A DNA stretch of 64,000 nt from Neobacillus sp. Marseille-Q6967 (GTDB taxonomy: Bacteria > Bacillota > Bacilli > Bacillales > Cytobacillaceae): positions 2,519,881 through 2,583,880 of the forward strand of contig NZ_OX267715.1 of NCBI RefSeq assembly GCF_946151075.1, in the 5' to 3' direction. Made by a program: the position numbers and the translations under genes. Positions 1-7,398 of this stretch are shown here, one piece after another. The notes beneath the pieces are model-generated. The model did not search any database. It was not told where the DNA came from and was given only the letters and a program-made list of their open reading frames with translations. Within the stretch, counting starts at the first letter, position 1, and each line of letters opens with the position of its first letter.

Positions 1-444
1 ATCACTATTCGCATCCGGGTCGCTTCCGCCTCGGCCTAACAAAAGAACAGCGGTATCTTCCTCTGGGCAATCCAGATTTTCTCCAATTTCCGCCAATCTT
101 GTTTTTAATATTTCAAATGTTTCCTCATGAATTCCAATCGGCCTGCCGTAAGTAAACTGTACAAATGGATATTTTTTCTTTGCCTCATCAATGGCAGCAG
201 GAATATGAATTTTGGAATGTCCTGCCTGTAATAGCATAATTGGAATCACAACAATATGGTCGGCCCCTTTCTCGACACATACCTCAATTCCTTGATTTAC
301 ACTAGGTCTTTCAAATTCTAAAAAGCACGGTTCTACAAGGATGCTATCATCCCACGTCCTTCTCATCGCATCGATGAATTCACGTACTTGTTTATTTCCC
401 TCTTGATCTCTGCTCCCATGACCTACAAAAAGAATTGCTTTCAA
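1..444 (-). CDS. cbiX: Sirohydrochlorin cobaltochelatase CbiX (3' end beyond window)
   Basis: Inserts cobalt into sirohydrochlorin at the start of the anaerobic cobalamin pathway. The visible 148 residues begin ILFVGHGSRD, the chelatase active-site signature, and continue with the typical VIPIMLLQAGH-type second metal-ligand segment. The start is a TTG at 442-444, 10 bases after a GGGGAGG ribosome binding site; no ATG fits as well. The C-terminus lies beyond base 1. It is the last visible gene of the riboswitch-controlled cbiW-nicO-cbiH60-cbiX operon, 55 bases after cbiH60. The family is clear; whether the protein has the His-rich or 4Fe-4S tail known from Bacillus megaterium CbiX cannot be seen here. 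Confidence 0.9.
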   Translation of the reverse strand, partial: MKAILFVGHGSRDQEGNKQVREFIDAMRRTWDDSILVEPCFLEFERPSVNQGIEVCVEKGADHIVVIPIMLLQAGHSKIHIPAAIDEAKKKYPFVQFTYGRPIGIHEETFEILKTRLAEIGENLDCPEEDTAVLLLGRGGSDPDANSD

Positions 445-499
445 AATGTTTCCTCCCCTTTGTTTGTAAGTGCCCATCTTATCGATTAACCACTTTCCA

Positions 500-2125
500 T
501 TACTCCCCGCATACAGGAACTTCAATTTTTATATTCGGTGTTATATCCTGGTACAAGAAACCTTGAACCCGCTTTACCCGTTTGAAAAATTTATAGAAGC
601 GCTCATTCGGATAGGCCTTCTGTTTATACTCATGAACAATCCGCTCCACTACCCCAACGATTTGGTCTGGTGCTATTCCTTCCGCTACAATTTGACCAGG
701 ATGGGCACTTCTGCCGGCTGTCTTGGCTCCTAAAAATAAATCAAATGCTCCTTTACGATAGACAATGCCAATATCCTCTTTTACTGCTCCGTAGCATGCC
801 ATTCCGCAGCCGTTCACGCCCAGTTTTAATTCCTTCGGCAATTCCATTCCGCCAAGCCTTTCATGGAGCTCCTCAGCATAAGGAATGGAATCCTTCTTTT
901 CTCCATCACAAAAATCACAAGCTTTAACTGTTAAAACGTCCCCGACCGGAGCAATTAAGAAGTTGGCTGCTGCTAATCTTTCCACAATCGTATCTGGTAT
1001 TGAGGTTAAAATTTGCAGCTTAATATAATGGTCTTGTGTGTACTCCATTACTCCGTCTTCTCCTACAATTTCGGAAAGAATCATCATCTGTTTCGCTGTA
1101 AACTTTTTATTTGCCACTCCAGGGCTAACGGCGAGTTCAAAAATGGATTGGAAGTCTTGCTTAACCATTAAATCTTGGGAAAACCCTTGATTTTCACCGA
1201 GGATCATTTGTAAGGCTTCCTCTGCCAGTTCTCTTGGAGATTCTTTTACTGAAATCGCTGTGACTGTCTTATTTTTTAACGGTTTTACATCATCCGCTTG
1301 CGGAAGCGCCCATGGTTCGGCTTCCTTTTGTAAACGCTGATGCGGTTTTAACGGCTGCACTGTCTTATTTAACGTATACTTCCGCTGATAACCCCGCGGG
1401 GTGATGATTAAGCCATCATAGAAAAACGTAGAAGAGTTTCCAATTAGAACAGTTGTTAACATGCCAATTTCATGTTCCAGCATGTCTTGTAAATTGGTTA
1501 ATACAATATTTTGGCTATCACGATACGCACTTTTTACTAACCCTACGGGTGTATCGGGCGAACGATATTTTAACAGAATTTTCTGTGCTTCCATGATTTG
1601 TCTTGTTCTTCTGCCGCTTTTCGGGTTGTAAAGTGCAATAACAAAGTCAGCCTGAGCAGCGGCTTCGATTCTTTTCTCGATTAAATTCCACGGTGTTAAA
1701 TGGTCACTTAAACTTATCGTGCAAGCATCATGCATGACAGGAGCGCCCAATAAGGAAGCACAGGAGTTAATAGCAGATATGCCAGGAATGACTTCCACTT
1801 CTACTCCAGTTGCTTGTTTCCATCCTTTCTCAATTAATACCTCATAAACAAGACCAGCCATTCCGTAAACACCCGCATCACCACTGGAAATCACAGCCAC
1901 TATTTTCCCCTGTTCCGCCCGTCTTACAGCTTCTTGAGCACGGCTCACCTCTTCTGTCATGCCCGTACTAATAATTTCCTGATTTGTTAATAACCCTGCA
2001 ATTAATTCGACATAAGTTTTATAGCCGATGATGATATCACTTTCTTGAATCGCTTCTCTTGCCCTTTCTGTAATATGTTGAAAACTTCCGGGACCAAAGC
2101 CGATAATCAGCAGCTTACCCTTCAT
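500..2125 (-). CDS. cbiH60: CbiH60-type cobalt-factor III C17-methyltransferase with C-terminal Fe-S domain
   Basis: Ring-contraction enzyme of the anaerobic cobalamin pathway: methylates C17 of cobalt-factor III using S-adenosylmethionine. Residues 1-245 are a CobJ/CbiH tetrapyrrole methylase (GFGPGS at 9-14, SSGDAGVYGM near 80-90, EVIPGISA near 111-118). Residues about 290-540 form a nitrite/sulfite reductase ferredoxin-like domain with four cysteines (C403, C406, C440, C444) placed to hold a 4Fe-4S cluster. At 541 residues (about 60 kDa) it matches the fused enzyme described from Bacillus megaterium as CbiH60 rather than the usual ~240-residue CbiH. It starts one base after the stop of the upstream transporter gene, so the two are co-translated. 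Confidence 0.9.
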   Translation of the reverse strand: MKGKLLIIGFGPGSFQHITERAREAIQESDIIIGYKTYVELIAGLLTNQEIISTGMTEEVSRAQEAVRRAEQGKIVAVISSGDAGVYGMAGLVYEVLIEKGWKQATGVEVEVIPGISAINSCASLLGAPVMHDACTISLSDHLTPWNLIEKRIEAAAQADFVIALYNPKSGRRTRQIMEAQKILLKYRSPDTPVGLVKSAYRDSQNIVLTNLQDMLEHEIGMLTTVLIGNSSTFFYDGLIITPRGYQRKYTLNKTVQPLKPHQRLQKEAEPWALPQADDVKPLKNKTVTAISVKESPRELAEEALQMILGENQGFSQDLMVKQDFQSIFELAVSPGVANKKFTAKQMMILSEIVGEDGVMEYTQDHYIKLQILTSIPDTIVERLAAANFLIAPVGDVLTVKACDFCDGEKKDSIPYAEELHERLGGMELPKELKLGVNGCGMACYGAVKEDIGIVYRKGAFDLFLGAKTAGRSAHPGQIVAEGIAPDQIVGVVERIVHEYKQKAYPNERFYKFFKRVKRVQGFLYQDITPNIKIEVPVCGE

Positions 2126-2126
2126 C

Positions 2127-2840
2127 TCATGCTCCCCCTTTCCAAAATTCCAACAGCATGGAGATCCCCAGTCCCAAGCTATACATTCCTGTAATACAAC
2201 CCAGTACCATATAAAGCTGCCTTTTCAGTTTTGCTTGTAAAAATCCCCATGAAAGGCAGAAGGTGATACAGATGGTCGAAATTAATAAGCCAAGAACGAA
2301 TAGGAGTAATTGCATCGTTGCTGCCGTTACATTATTCAAGCCTACCGCATTTGTAAGAAGCGCAATTTGCGAAGGGCTTTCCACGCCAATTCCATGAATG
2401 ATTCCAATGACAAAGGCACTGATTACTCCCAGTTTCATTGAAGATACATTTTTCTGGATGACGCCCAGCTTCAATTTTGCCAATAGCTTGGCTACCCCCT
2501 CATAGACAATCTTTAATCGGCTTTTGTACTCATACTCCTTTCGCTGCTGAAGGAGCGAATACAAAATAAAACCGCCCAAAATAATCAACGTAAGACTTAC
2601 AAGGATTTCCATAAACTCCCTTGTTGTGGTTGGAAGTTCCAGACCAATAAAAATCGATAGAATGCCAATGATCAGGACAATCGCTCCATGTCCAATCGCG
2701 TACATAATTCCGAGCGAAACCTGTTTTCTTTTTTGTTGTTCACTGCCGACCATATCGGCAATAGCAGCCACATGGTCTCCGTCGATTCCATGTCTCATCC
2801 CAATCATTACGGCTAATAAAGCAAATGTCATTAATTCCAT
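2127..2840 (-). CDS. NicO-family cobalt/nickel transporter
   Basis: Integral membrane protein of 237 residues with about six hydrophobic segments. Its first helix carries H17-x4-D22-H23 (RHGIDGDHVAAI), the metal-recognition signature of NiCoT/NicO cobalt and nickel permeases, and a later segment IIHGIGVESPSQ resembles the second family motif. It lies between cbiW and cbiH60, one base from each neighbouring coding region, under two cobalamin riboswitches. That context argues for cobalt uptake feeding CbiX. Whether it also moves nickel cannot be told from sequence. The start ATG follows AAGGAG with normal spacing. Confidence 0.82.
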   Translation of the reverse strand: MELMTFALLAVMIGMRHGIDGDHVAAIADMVGSEQQKRKQVSLGIMYAIGHGAIVLIIGILSIFIGLELPTTTREFMEILVSLTLIILGGFILYSLLQQRKEYEYKSRLKIVYEGVAKLLAKLKLGVIQKNVSSMKLGVISAFVIGIIHGIGVESPSQIALLTNAVGLNNVTAATMQLLLFVLGLLISTICITFCLSWGFLQAKLKRQLYMVLGCITGMYSLGLGISMLLEFWKGGA

Positions 2841-2841
2841 G

Positions 2842-3225
2842 TTACGAACTCCTTTTTACCGATTTTGATATTCCCTCAATACAATCTGTTTGGTCTGATG
2901 GAAAAAAGCCTTCCTGATCGTATTCATAGATCACATGATCTGTGAGCGAACATCCACCAGCTAAATGCTGCCTGACGATTTGCCGGCCTATCCCCTGTGT
3001 AACTTCCTTGTACCATGTTCCTTCCGGATAAACGATGACTACAGGGGCATCCTTACATCTTCCATTGCAGCGAGTTCTTGTTGTATGGATCAATGAGTCC
3101 AGCTCCAATTCCGCAATCTCGTTCCTAATTTCCTGGGTCGCCTCTTCCCCTCCCTTTCGCATGCAGCTGCTGCCGTTACAAATCAATACATGATGTTTCG
3201 TTCCTGTTAAATTCCAAGTGGTCAT
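2842..3225 (-). CDS. cbiW: CbiW-like (2Fe-2S) ferredoxin of the cobalamin operon
   Basis: A 127-residue thioredoxin-fold ferredoxin: C16-x4-C21 followed by C53-x3-C57, the cysteine pattern of (2Fe-2S) ferredoxins of the NuoE/Shethna type. It is first in the operon, ahead of the transporter, cbiH60 and cbiX. The B. megaterium anaerobic operon likewise starts with a small gene called cbiW followed by cbiH and cbiX, which is the basis for the name; the symbol rests on gene order more than on similarity. The chosen ATG at 3223-3225 has GGGAGAG six bases upstream. An upstream in-frame TTG overlaps that ribosome binding site and is unlikely to be used. Confidence 0.72.
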   Translation of the reverse strand: MTTWNLTGTKHHVLICNGSSCMRKGGEEATQEIRNEIAELELDSLIHTTRTRCNGRCKDAPVVIVYPEGTWYKEVTQGIGRQIVRQHLAGGCSLTDHVIYEYDQEGFFPSDQTDCIEGISKSVKRSS

Positions 3226-3250
3226 AAAACACTCTCCCAATCTATTAAAT

Positions 3251-3282
3251 ATAAAAAAGCACCCCTACTAAAATAGGGGTGC
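3251..3282 (-). terminator. Intrinsic terminator of the proximal cobalamin riboswitch
   Basis: Nine-base-pair stem (3259-3267 with 3274-3282), six-base loop, then a T-rich tract on the minus strand. It lies between the proximal aptamer and cbiW and ends 26 bases before the cbiW start, so it is the likely expression platform that stops transcription when cobalamin is bound. Confidence 0.85.
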
Positions 3283-3364
3283 AGAGTAAATGGGACCAAA
3301 GATCCAGAGGATCATTGTCTTTATTCGGCACTTCCACCTATAAGCCCGTAGGTTAAATGAAGTA

Positions 3365-3600
3365 TCTAGGGCAAGGCAGGTCTCCTGACTCTGGTTCATC
3401 GTTCCATTGCGTCTTCCCAAATTTCTTCAGTGACATTTGCAATGAAACTCCCCATTACAGTGGCGGGTACCGTGACGGAATTTCACCGTCTTCCCTTTTA
3501 AGCGCATTCTTCGAAATGCACACCTTTTCCCTAATCCTATGTAATTTTGATGGACAATGATCTGCCCTTAACCATCCTATGCCCTTTTAAAGGCACTAGA
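3365..3600 (-). promoter_or_regulatory. Cobalamin riboswitch, proximal copy
   Basis: Read on the minus strand, this carries the conserved blocks in order: a GGTGAAATTCCGTC-type stem, CCGCCACTGT, and the B12 box AGTCAGGAGACCTGC at 3390-3376. A closing P1 helix is possible between TCTAG (3600-3596) and CTAGA (3369-3365). It controls the cbi operon with the terminator at 3251-3282. It is the second aptamer met by RNA polymerase; a complete first one lies upstream. Confidence 0.92.
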
Positions 3601-3623
3601 ACTTACGTCTAATATTTTTATCC

Positions 3624-3660
3624 TAAAAATAAAAATCCGTTCAACAAAGGTTGAACGGAT
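3624..3660 (-). terminator. Intrinsic terminator of the distal cobalamin riboswitch
   Basis: Eleven-base-pair perfect stem (3635-3645 with 3650-3660) closed by a four-base loop, followed on the minus strand by a T-rich run. It sits between the two aptamers and would end the transcript before the proximal riboswitch is made. Confidence 0.85.
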
Positions 3661-3749
3661 AAAACGAAAGCAGTACAGGGCAAAAAACAGCCATCCCTTT
3701 TGCCGCCAACGTTTCATCCTCTCAATCCCCGAAGAAAATGGAAACTTTT

Positions 3750-3928
3750 ATAGTTAAGACAGGTCTCCTGACTTGTGTATCCTCCTACTTTAGGCCCTTC
3801 CCGTAACCATATTTTTTTAGAAAAATATCATTACAGTGGTTTACCTATTTCGTCCACACATACAGTTGCGGGGGCAGTTCCGGTCTTTCACCGGATTCCC
3901 TTTTCAGCCGTTAGGCATCTTAACTATC
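3750..3928 (-). promoter_or_regulatory. Cobalamin riboswitch, distal copy
   Basis: A second complete cobalamin aptamer on the minus strand: B12 box GTCAGGAGACCTGTC at 3774-3759, CCACTGT-type core, GGTGAAA-type stem, and a P1 helix between ATAGTTAAGA (3928-3919) and TCTTAACTAT (3759-3750). It is followed by its own terminator at 3624-3660, then by a second complete riboswitch. Confidence 0.92.
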
Positions 3929-3984
3929 TATTTGACTTATAAAAAATCTCTTAAATTGTAAATAATAGATTAAAGTACTTTCCT

Positions 3985-4013
3985 ATACTAGCGTAAAGAA
4001 TCTCATAATTCAA
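3985..4013 (-). promoter_or_regulatory. Putative SigA promoter of the cobalamin operon
   Basis: Minus strand -35 TTGAAT (4013-4008), 17-base spacer, -10 TAGTAT (3990-3985). The predicted start near 3978 lies about 50 bases ahead of the distal aptamer, as expected for the riboswitch leader. Each box matches four of six consensus positions. Confidence 0.45.
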
Positions 4014-4089
4014 GAATTTTTTAACTATTGATACATTAGGACTATAAATACAGAAAAAATAATATAGGATGCTCTTTAAAATCTCAACC

Positions 4090-4860
4090 TTATCCCATCA
4101 CAAGGCCGCCATCGACAAATAATGTTTGTCCAGTCATAAATTGACTCCATTCGGAGGCCAGAAACATAACGGGTCCTGCAATGTCTTCAGGAGCAGCAAG
4201 CCTACGTAGAGGTGTTTGTGCTATAATCATTTCCTTTACCTCTTCTTTTGTATGTTTACTGGCATCTGTCGGGTAAACAAGTCCCGGCGCTACACAATTG
4301 ACCCTAATGCCAAAAGAACCTAGTTCAACGGCTAAATTGCGGGTGTAGCCCATCAGTGCGGTTTTCGCCGTATTGTATTCGTGGTAAGGAACAATCGGTC
4401 TTTCTACAAGGTTGCTGATCACATTAATGATGCTGCCCTGACTTTGTTTTTTCATAATTGGAAGAACTGCTTGGCACATATAATGGGTTGAACGTAAGGC
4501 ACCATCGATCTGATCTTGATAGTCCTCCCATTTTATCTCCCAGGCCAGTTTACGCTGATCCGGATCAAAAACATACGGTTTAAACGCATTGTTAACGACA
4601 ACGTCAATTTTACCAGCTTCCAATACAACTTGGTCAATCATGCCCTGAACTGCTGTTTCGGAAGTGACATCTGCTTGTATGGCCCAAGCATCACCGCCCA
4701 GTTTTATACAAGCAGATACCACTTGATCAGCTGCCGTAGAATTTTGCAGATAATTGACGATCACAAAAGCCCCCTCCTTTGCAAAAGCACGGGCCAAGGC
4801 AGCACCGATCCCACGGCTGGCTCCTGTTATCAATACTGTCTTTCCTTCAAATGGTTTCAT
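4090..4860 (-). CDS. SDR-family oxidoreductase of the TPP-riboswitch operon
   Basis: Short-chain dehydrogenase/reductase of 256 residues. It has the cofactor motif TGASRGIG at 12-19, NNA at 90-92, catalytic Ser149 and Tyr162-x3-Lys166, and the C-terminal TGQTLFVDGG segment of FabG-like classical SDRs. It is the last gene of the operon that begins with luxE-like and luxC-like genes, 13 bases after the substrate-binding protein and with GGAGG seven bases before its ATG. The family interconverts alcohols with aldehydes or ketones. Here I infer that it reduces the aldehyde made by the LuxC-like enzyme. A generic 3-oxoacyl reductase role is possible. Confidence 0.85.
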   Translation of the reverse strand: MKPFEGKTVLITGASRGIGAALARAFAKEGAFVIVNYLQNSTAADQVVSACIKLGGDAWAIQADVTSETAVQGMIDQVVLEAGKIDVVVNNAFKPYVFDPDQRKLAWEIKWEDYQDQIDGALRSTHYMCQAVLPIMKKQSQGSIINVISNLVERPIVPYHEYNTAKTALMGYTRNLAVELGSFGIRVNCVAPGLVYPTDASKHTKEEVKEMIIAQTPLRRLAAPEDIAGPVMFLASEWSQFMTGQTLFVDGGLVMG

Positions 4861-4873
4861 TATCCGGCCTCCA

Positions 4874-5893
4874 TTACTTCTTTGGAATTAATTCCTCGGT
4901 CACAACCTCCTTCAAATTCAGTTGGTTTTGGATTAATCCCAATTTTTGATACGTATCTGCCCCTTGCTGTAATACATTTACATTAAGAGTCCCTAAACCT
5001 TTTTCATTCGTTTCCTTAGAAACACTTGAAGCATTACGCAATTTGATAATTTGTAAATTTTGTTGTTCATCTTTTCCATCAATCGCATACTTTGTTGCTA
5101 GTGATGATGCTTCCTCCGGATTTTCAATCATCCACTCGGCACTATTTCGATAAGCTTCTAAAAACTTTTTCAGCTCTTCTTTCTTCTCTTGATACGTTTT
5201 TTCCGTTACCACAAATACGTCGCTTGGTACATTTAAATAATCTTTTACTTCCATGACATTGACTTCACCCAAACCTTTTTCTTTGCCAATCACCAAGCCC
5301 GTATCAGTCGCCGCTGTCGCATCCACCTGACCTTGCATTAACGGAGCAAAATTCAATAGACCCGTTTCGACAATTTTGACATCCTTCTCGGAAAGGCCGA
5401 CCTGATGTAAAAGAACGAGCAAGTTTTGACGAGTTCCACTTGACAAGCTATATACCCCAATGGTTTTTCCTTTTAAATCTTCCGGTTTAGTAATATTTTT
5501 TTCTTTCAGTGATACAATATTGAACACATTTTGCGGATAGATATTATAAATCACTCGAAGCTTCTCGCCTTTATCCAATGCAAAGAAAAGGGATCCAGGG
5601 TCTGTAAAGGCAATATCGGCCTGTCCGGAAAGAATATTTTTGATCGCATCACCGCCGCCTGCTCCAGGAATAACCTCTACTTTTAAGCCCTTATCCTGAT
5701 AAAACCCTTTTTTCTCATCCACTAATAAATTGGTTTGCTCGGTAATCGGCTTGCTCCAATTGGCAACCCGAATCGTTTGCAGCTGATTTTCGCCAGATTC
5801 TTTGCTTGTTTTTTCTTGCTCCTTCGCTCCACATGCTGCAGTAAATATTAAAACACATACCAAAAAAATGGTTAAAAGAACTTTTGTTTTCAT
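4874..5893 (-). CDS. ABC transporter substrate-binding lipoprotein, NMT1/ThiY-SsuA type
   Basis: Extracytoplasmic binding protein of 339 residues with a lipoprotein signal ending in FTAAC (acylated Cys21). The mature part follows the NMT1/SsuA pattern: WSKPITEQTN, GGGDAIKNILSGQADIAF, ETGLLNFAPLMQGQVDA. Relatives bind thiamine pyrimidine precursors, sulfonates or nitrate. The TPP riboswitch in front of the operon points to a thiamine precursor. The start ATG at 5891-5893 overlaps the permease stop (ATGA) and has AAGGAG eight bases upstream; a longer in-frame start at 5926 lacks support and would bury the signal peptide. The exact ligand is unknown. Confidence 0.85.
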   Translation of the reverse strand: MKTKVLLTIFLVCVLIFTAACGAKEQEKTSKESGENQLQTIRVANWSKPITEQTNLLVDEKKGFYQDKGLKVEVIPGAGGGDAIKNILSGQADIAFTDPGSLFFALDKGEKLRVIYNIYPQNVFNIVSLKEKNITKPEDLKGKTIGVYSLSSGTRQNLLVLLHQVGLSEKDVKIVETGLLNFAPLMQGQVDATAATDTGLVIGKEKGLGEVNVMEVKDYLNVPSDVFVVTEKTYQEKKEELKKFLEAYRNSAEWMIENPEEASSLATKYAIDGKDEQQNLQIIKLRNASSVSKETNEKGLGTLNVNVLQQGADTYQKLGLIQNQLNLKEVVTEELIPKK

Positions 5894-6645
5894 TTTTCTT
5901 TCTCCTTCATGTAGCGTGTAACCCATTTCTTTTCTAGCAGATATATTATCTGATATAGAACCATTCCAATAATGGTTAACAAAATTAATACGGCAAACAT
6001 TAACGGTGTATCCATCATTCCCTGAGAAGCTATAATCAAGGCTCCCAACCCGTCACTGCCGCCAACGAATTCTCCTACCACGGCTCCAACTATGGCTAAT
6101 ATCACGGCTACGCGAAGACCGGCAATAATTCCCGGCAGTCCGGCAGGTATCTTTAAATGGATTAAAGTTTGCCAGCGGCTGGCCCCAAGCACTCGAAACA
6201 GTTCCTGCTTTTGCTTGTTAGTATATTGAATGGACGTGACGGTATTTTCCAATAACGGAAAAAAACAGATCAACGCCGTAATTACAACCTTAGATGTCAT
6301 GCCAAAACCAAACCAAAGAATAAATAACGGCGCCAGCGCCAATTTGGGAATAGCTTGACTAGCAATCACGTAAGGAGCCAGGAGCTTTCTTAAAAACTCC
6401 ACTTCTCCCATGAGAATCCCAGTAATAAAACCGAATAAGCCCCCAAAAAACAGGCCGAGTAACACCTCTTGCAGCGTCCGAGCGATATGCGGCCAAAAAT
6501 AACCGCTTTTCATCCCCTCCATAAGAGTGGAGAAAATAACAGAAGGAGCCGGCAAGACAAGTTCTGACATTGAACCAGCTGCCATTTCCCATCCCAAAAG
6601 CAAGAAAATAAATAGACTAATAGAATAGATCGGCATTTTCTTCAT
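5890..6645 (-). CDS. ABC transporter permease, ThiX/SsuC type
   Basis: Binding-protein-dependent permease of 251 residues with about six membrane helices. The cytoplasmic EAA-like loop, VLGASRWQTL...GLPGIIAGLR around residues 150-175, is where the ATPase docks. It overlaps by four bases with the ATPase gene upstream and with the binding-protein gene downstream, so the three subunits are translationally coupled. Permeases of this family serve thiamine-precursor, sulfonate and taurine importers. Confidence 0.88.
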   Translation of the reverse strand: MKKMPIYSISLFIFLLLGWEMAAGSMSELVLPAPSVIFSTLMEGMKSGYFWPHIARTLQEVLLGLFFGGLFGFITGILMGEVEFLRKLLAPYVIASQAIPKLALAPLFILWFGFGMTSKVVITALICFFPLLENTVTSIQYTNKQKQELFRVLGASRWQTLIHLKIPAGLPGIIAGLRVAVILAIVGAVVGEFVGGSDGLGALIIASQGMMDTPLMFAVLILLTIIGMVLYQIIYLLEKKWVTRYMKEKEK

Positions 6646-7388
6646 GTGTGTACCCCGCCCATTACTTGACGAACCTTAAAACAAAGCTCGTTAAAATACG
6701 ACTCATATCGCATTTTCATCGTCCGCGGCTTTGGAAGCTGGACCTCCGTGTTATTAACAATTTTTCCTTCCGCCATGACGGCGATCCGGTCTGAGAGATA
6801 AACAGCTTCCGAGATATCATGTGTAATAAACAGAACCGTTGTATCATGCAGTTGGCAAAGCTTTAAAAGGTCGTCCTGCAGCTCTTCTCGAGTTATCGCG
6901 TCCAGTGCTGCAAATGGTTCATCAAGAAACAGCATCGACGGCTTTTGAATCAGGGCTCTTGCAATGGCCACACGGCTTTGCTGCCCACCCGACAATTGTG
7001 TCGGATATCGGTTAAATTCGGAAGCTAATCCAACGAGCTCCAATAAACATAAGGCATTCCGGCGATCTTCCGCTGTTACCCTTCGTTTAAGGGCAACAGG
7101 GAGCAGGACATTGTCGAGCACTGTTTTCCATTCCAATAATGTCGGAGATTGAAAAACAAATCCGCATTGTTCGGACGGCTTTACTACCTCGGTTCCTTTT
7201 AGTAAAATTGTTCCCTCATCCGAATGAAGCAAGCCGGCAGCAAGCTTCAATAACGTCGTCTTCCCACAGCCGCTTTTACCCAGCAAGCAATGAAACTCTC
7301 CTTGGTTAATGCTCCAATTTACCTTGTTGATGACTGGTTCTTTTCCTTGGTACTTGTATGTCACATCTTGGATTGTCAAAAAACTCAT
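6642..7388 (-). CDS. ABC transporter ATP-binding protein, ThiZ/SsuB type
   Basis: ATPase of 248 residues that powers the importer formed with the next two genes. Visible motifs are Walker A GKSGCGKT (37-44), Q-loop VFQSP, signature LSGGQQSR, Walker B MLFLDEP followed by the D-loop FAALD, and the switch histidine in ITHD. It starts 10 bases after the luxC-like stop with TAGGAGG upstream, and its stop overlaps the permease start (ATGA). Confidence 0.9.
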   Translation of the reverse strand: MSFLTIQDVTYKYQGKEPVINKVNWSINQGEFHCLLGKSGCGKTTLLKLAAGLLHSDEGTILLKGTEVVKPSEQCGFVFQSPTLLEWKTVLDNVLLPVALKRRVTAEDRRNALCLLELVGLASEFNRYPTQLSGGQQSRVAIARALIQKPSMLFLDEPFAALDAITREELQDDLLKLCQLHDTTVLFITHDISEAVYLSDRIAVMAEGKIVNNTEVQLPKPRTMKMRYESYFNELCFKVRQVMGGVHT

Positions 7389-7398
7389 GTTTTACCTC

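Noticed and set aside
3357..3560. Open frame on the plus strand opposite the cobalamin riboswitch
   Set aside because: It lies wholly in the antisense of a conserved RNA element.
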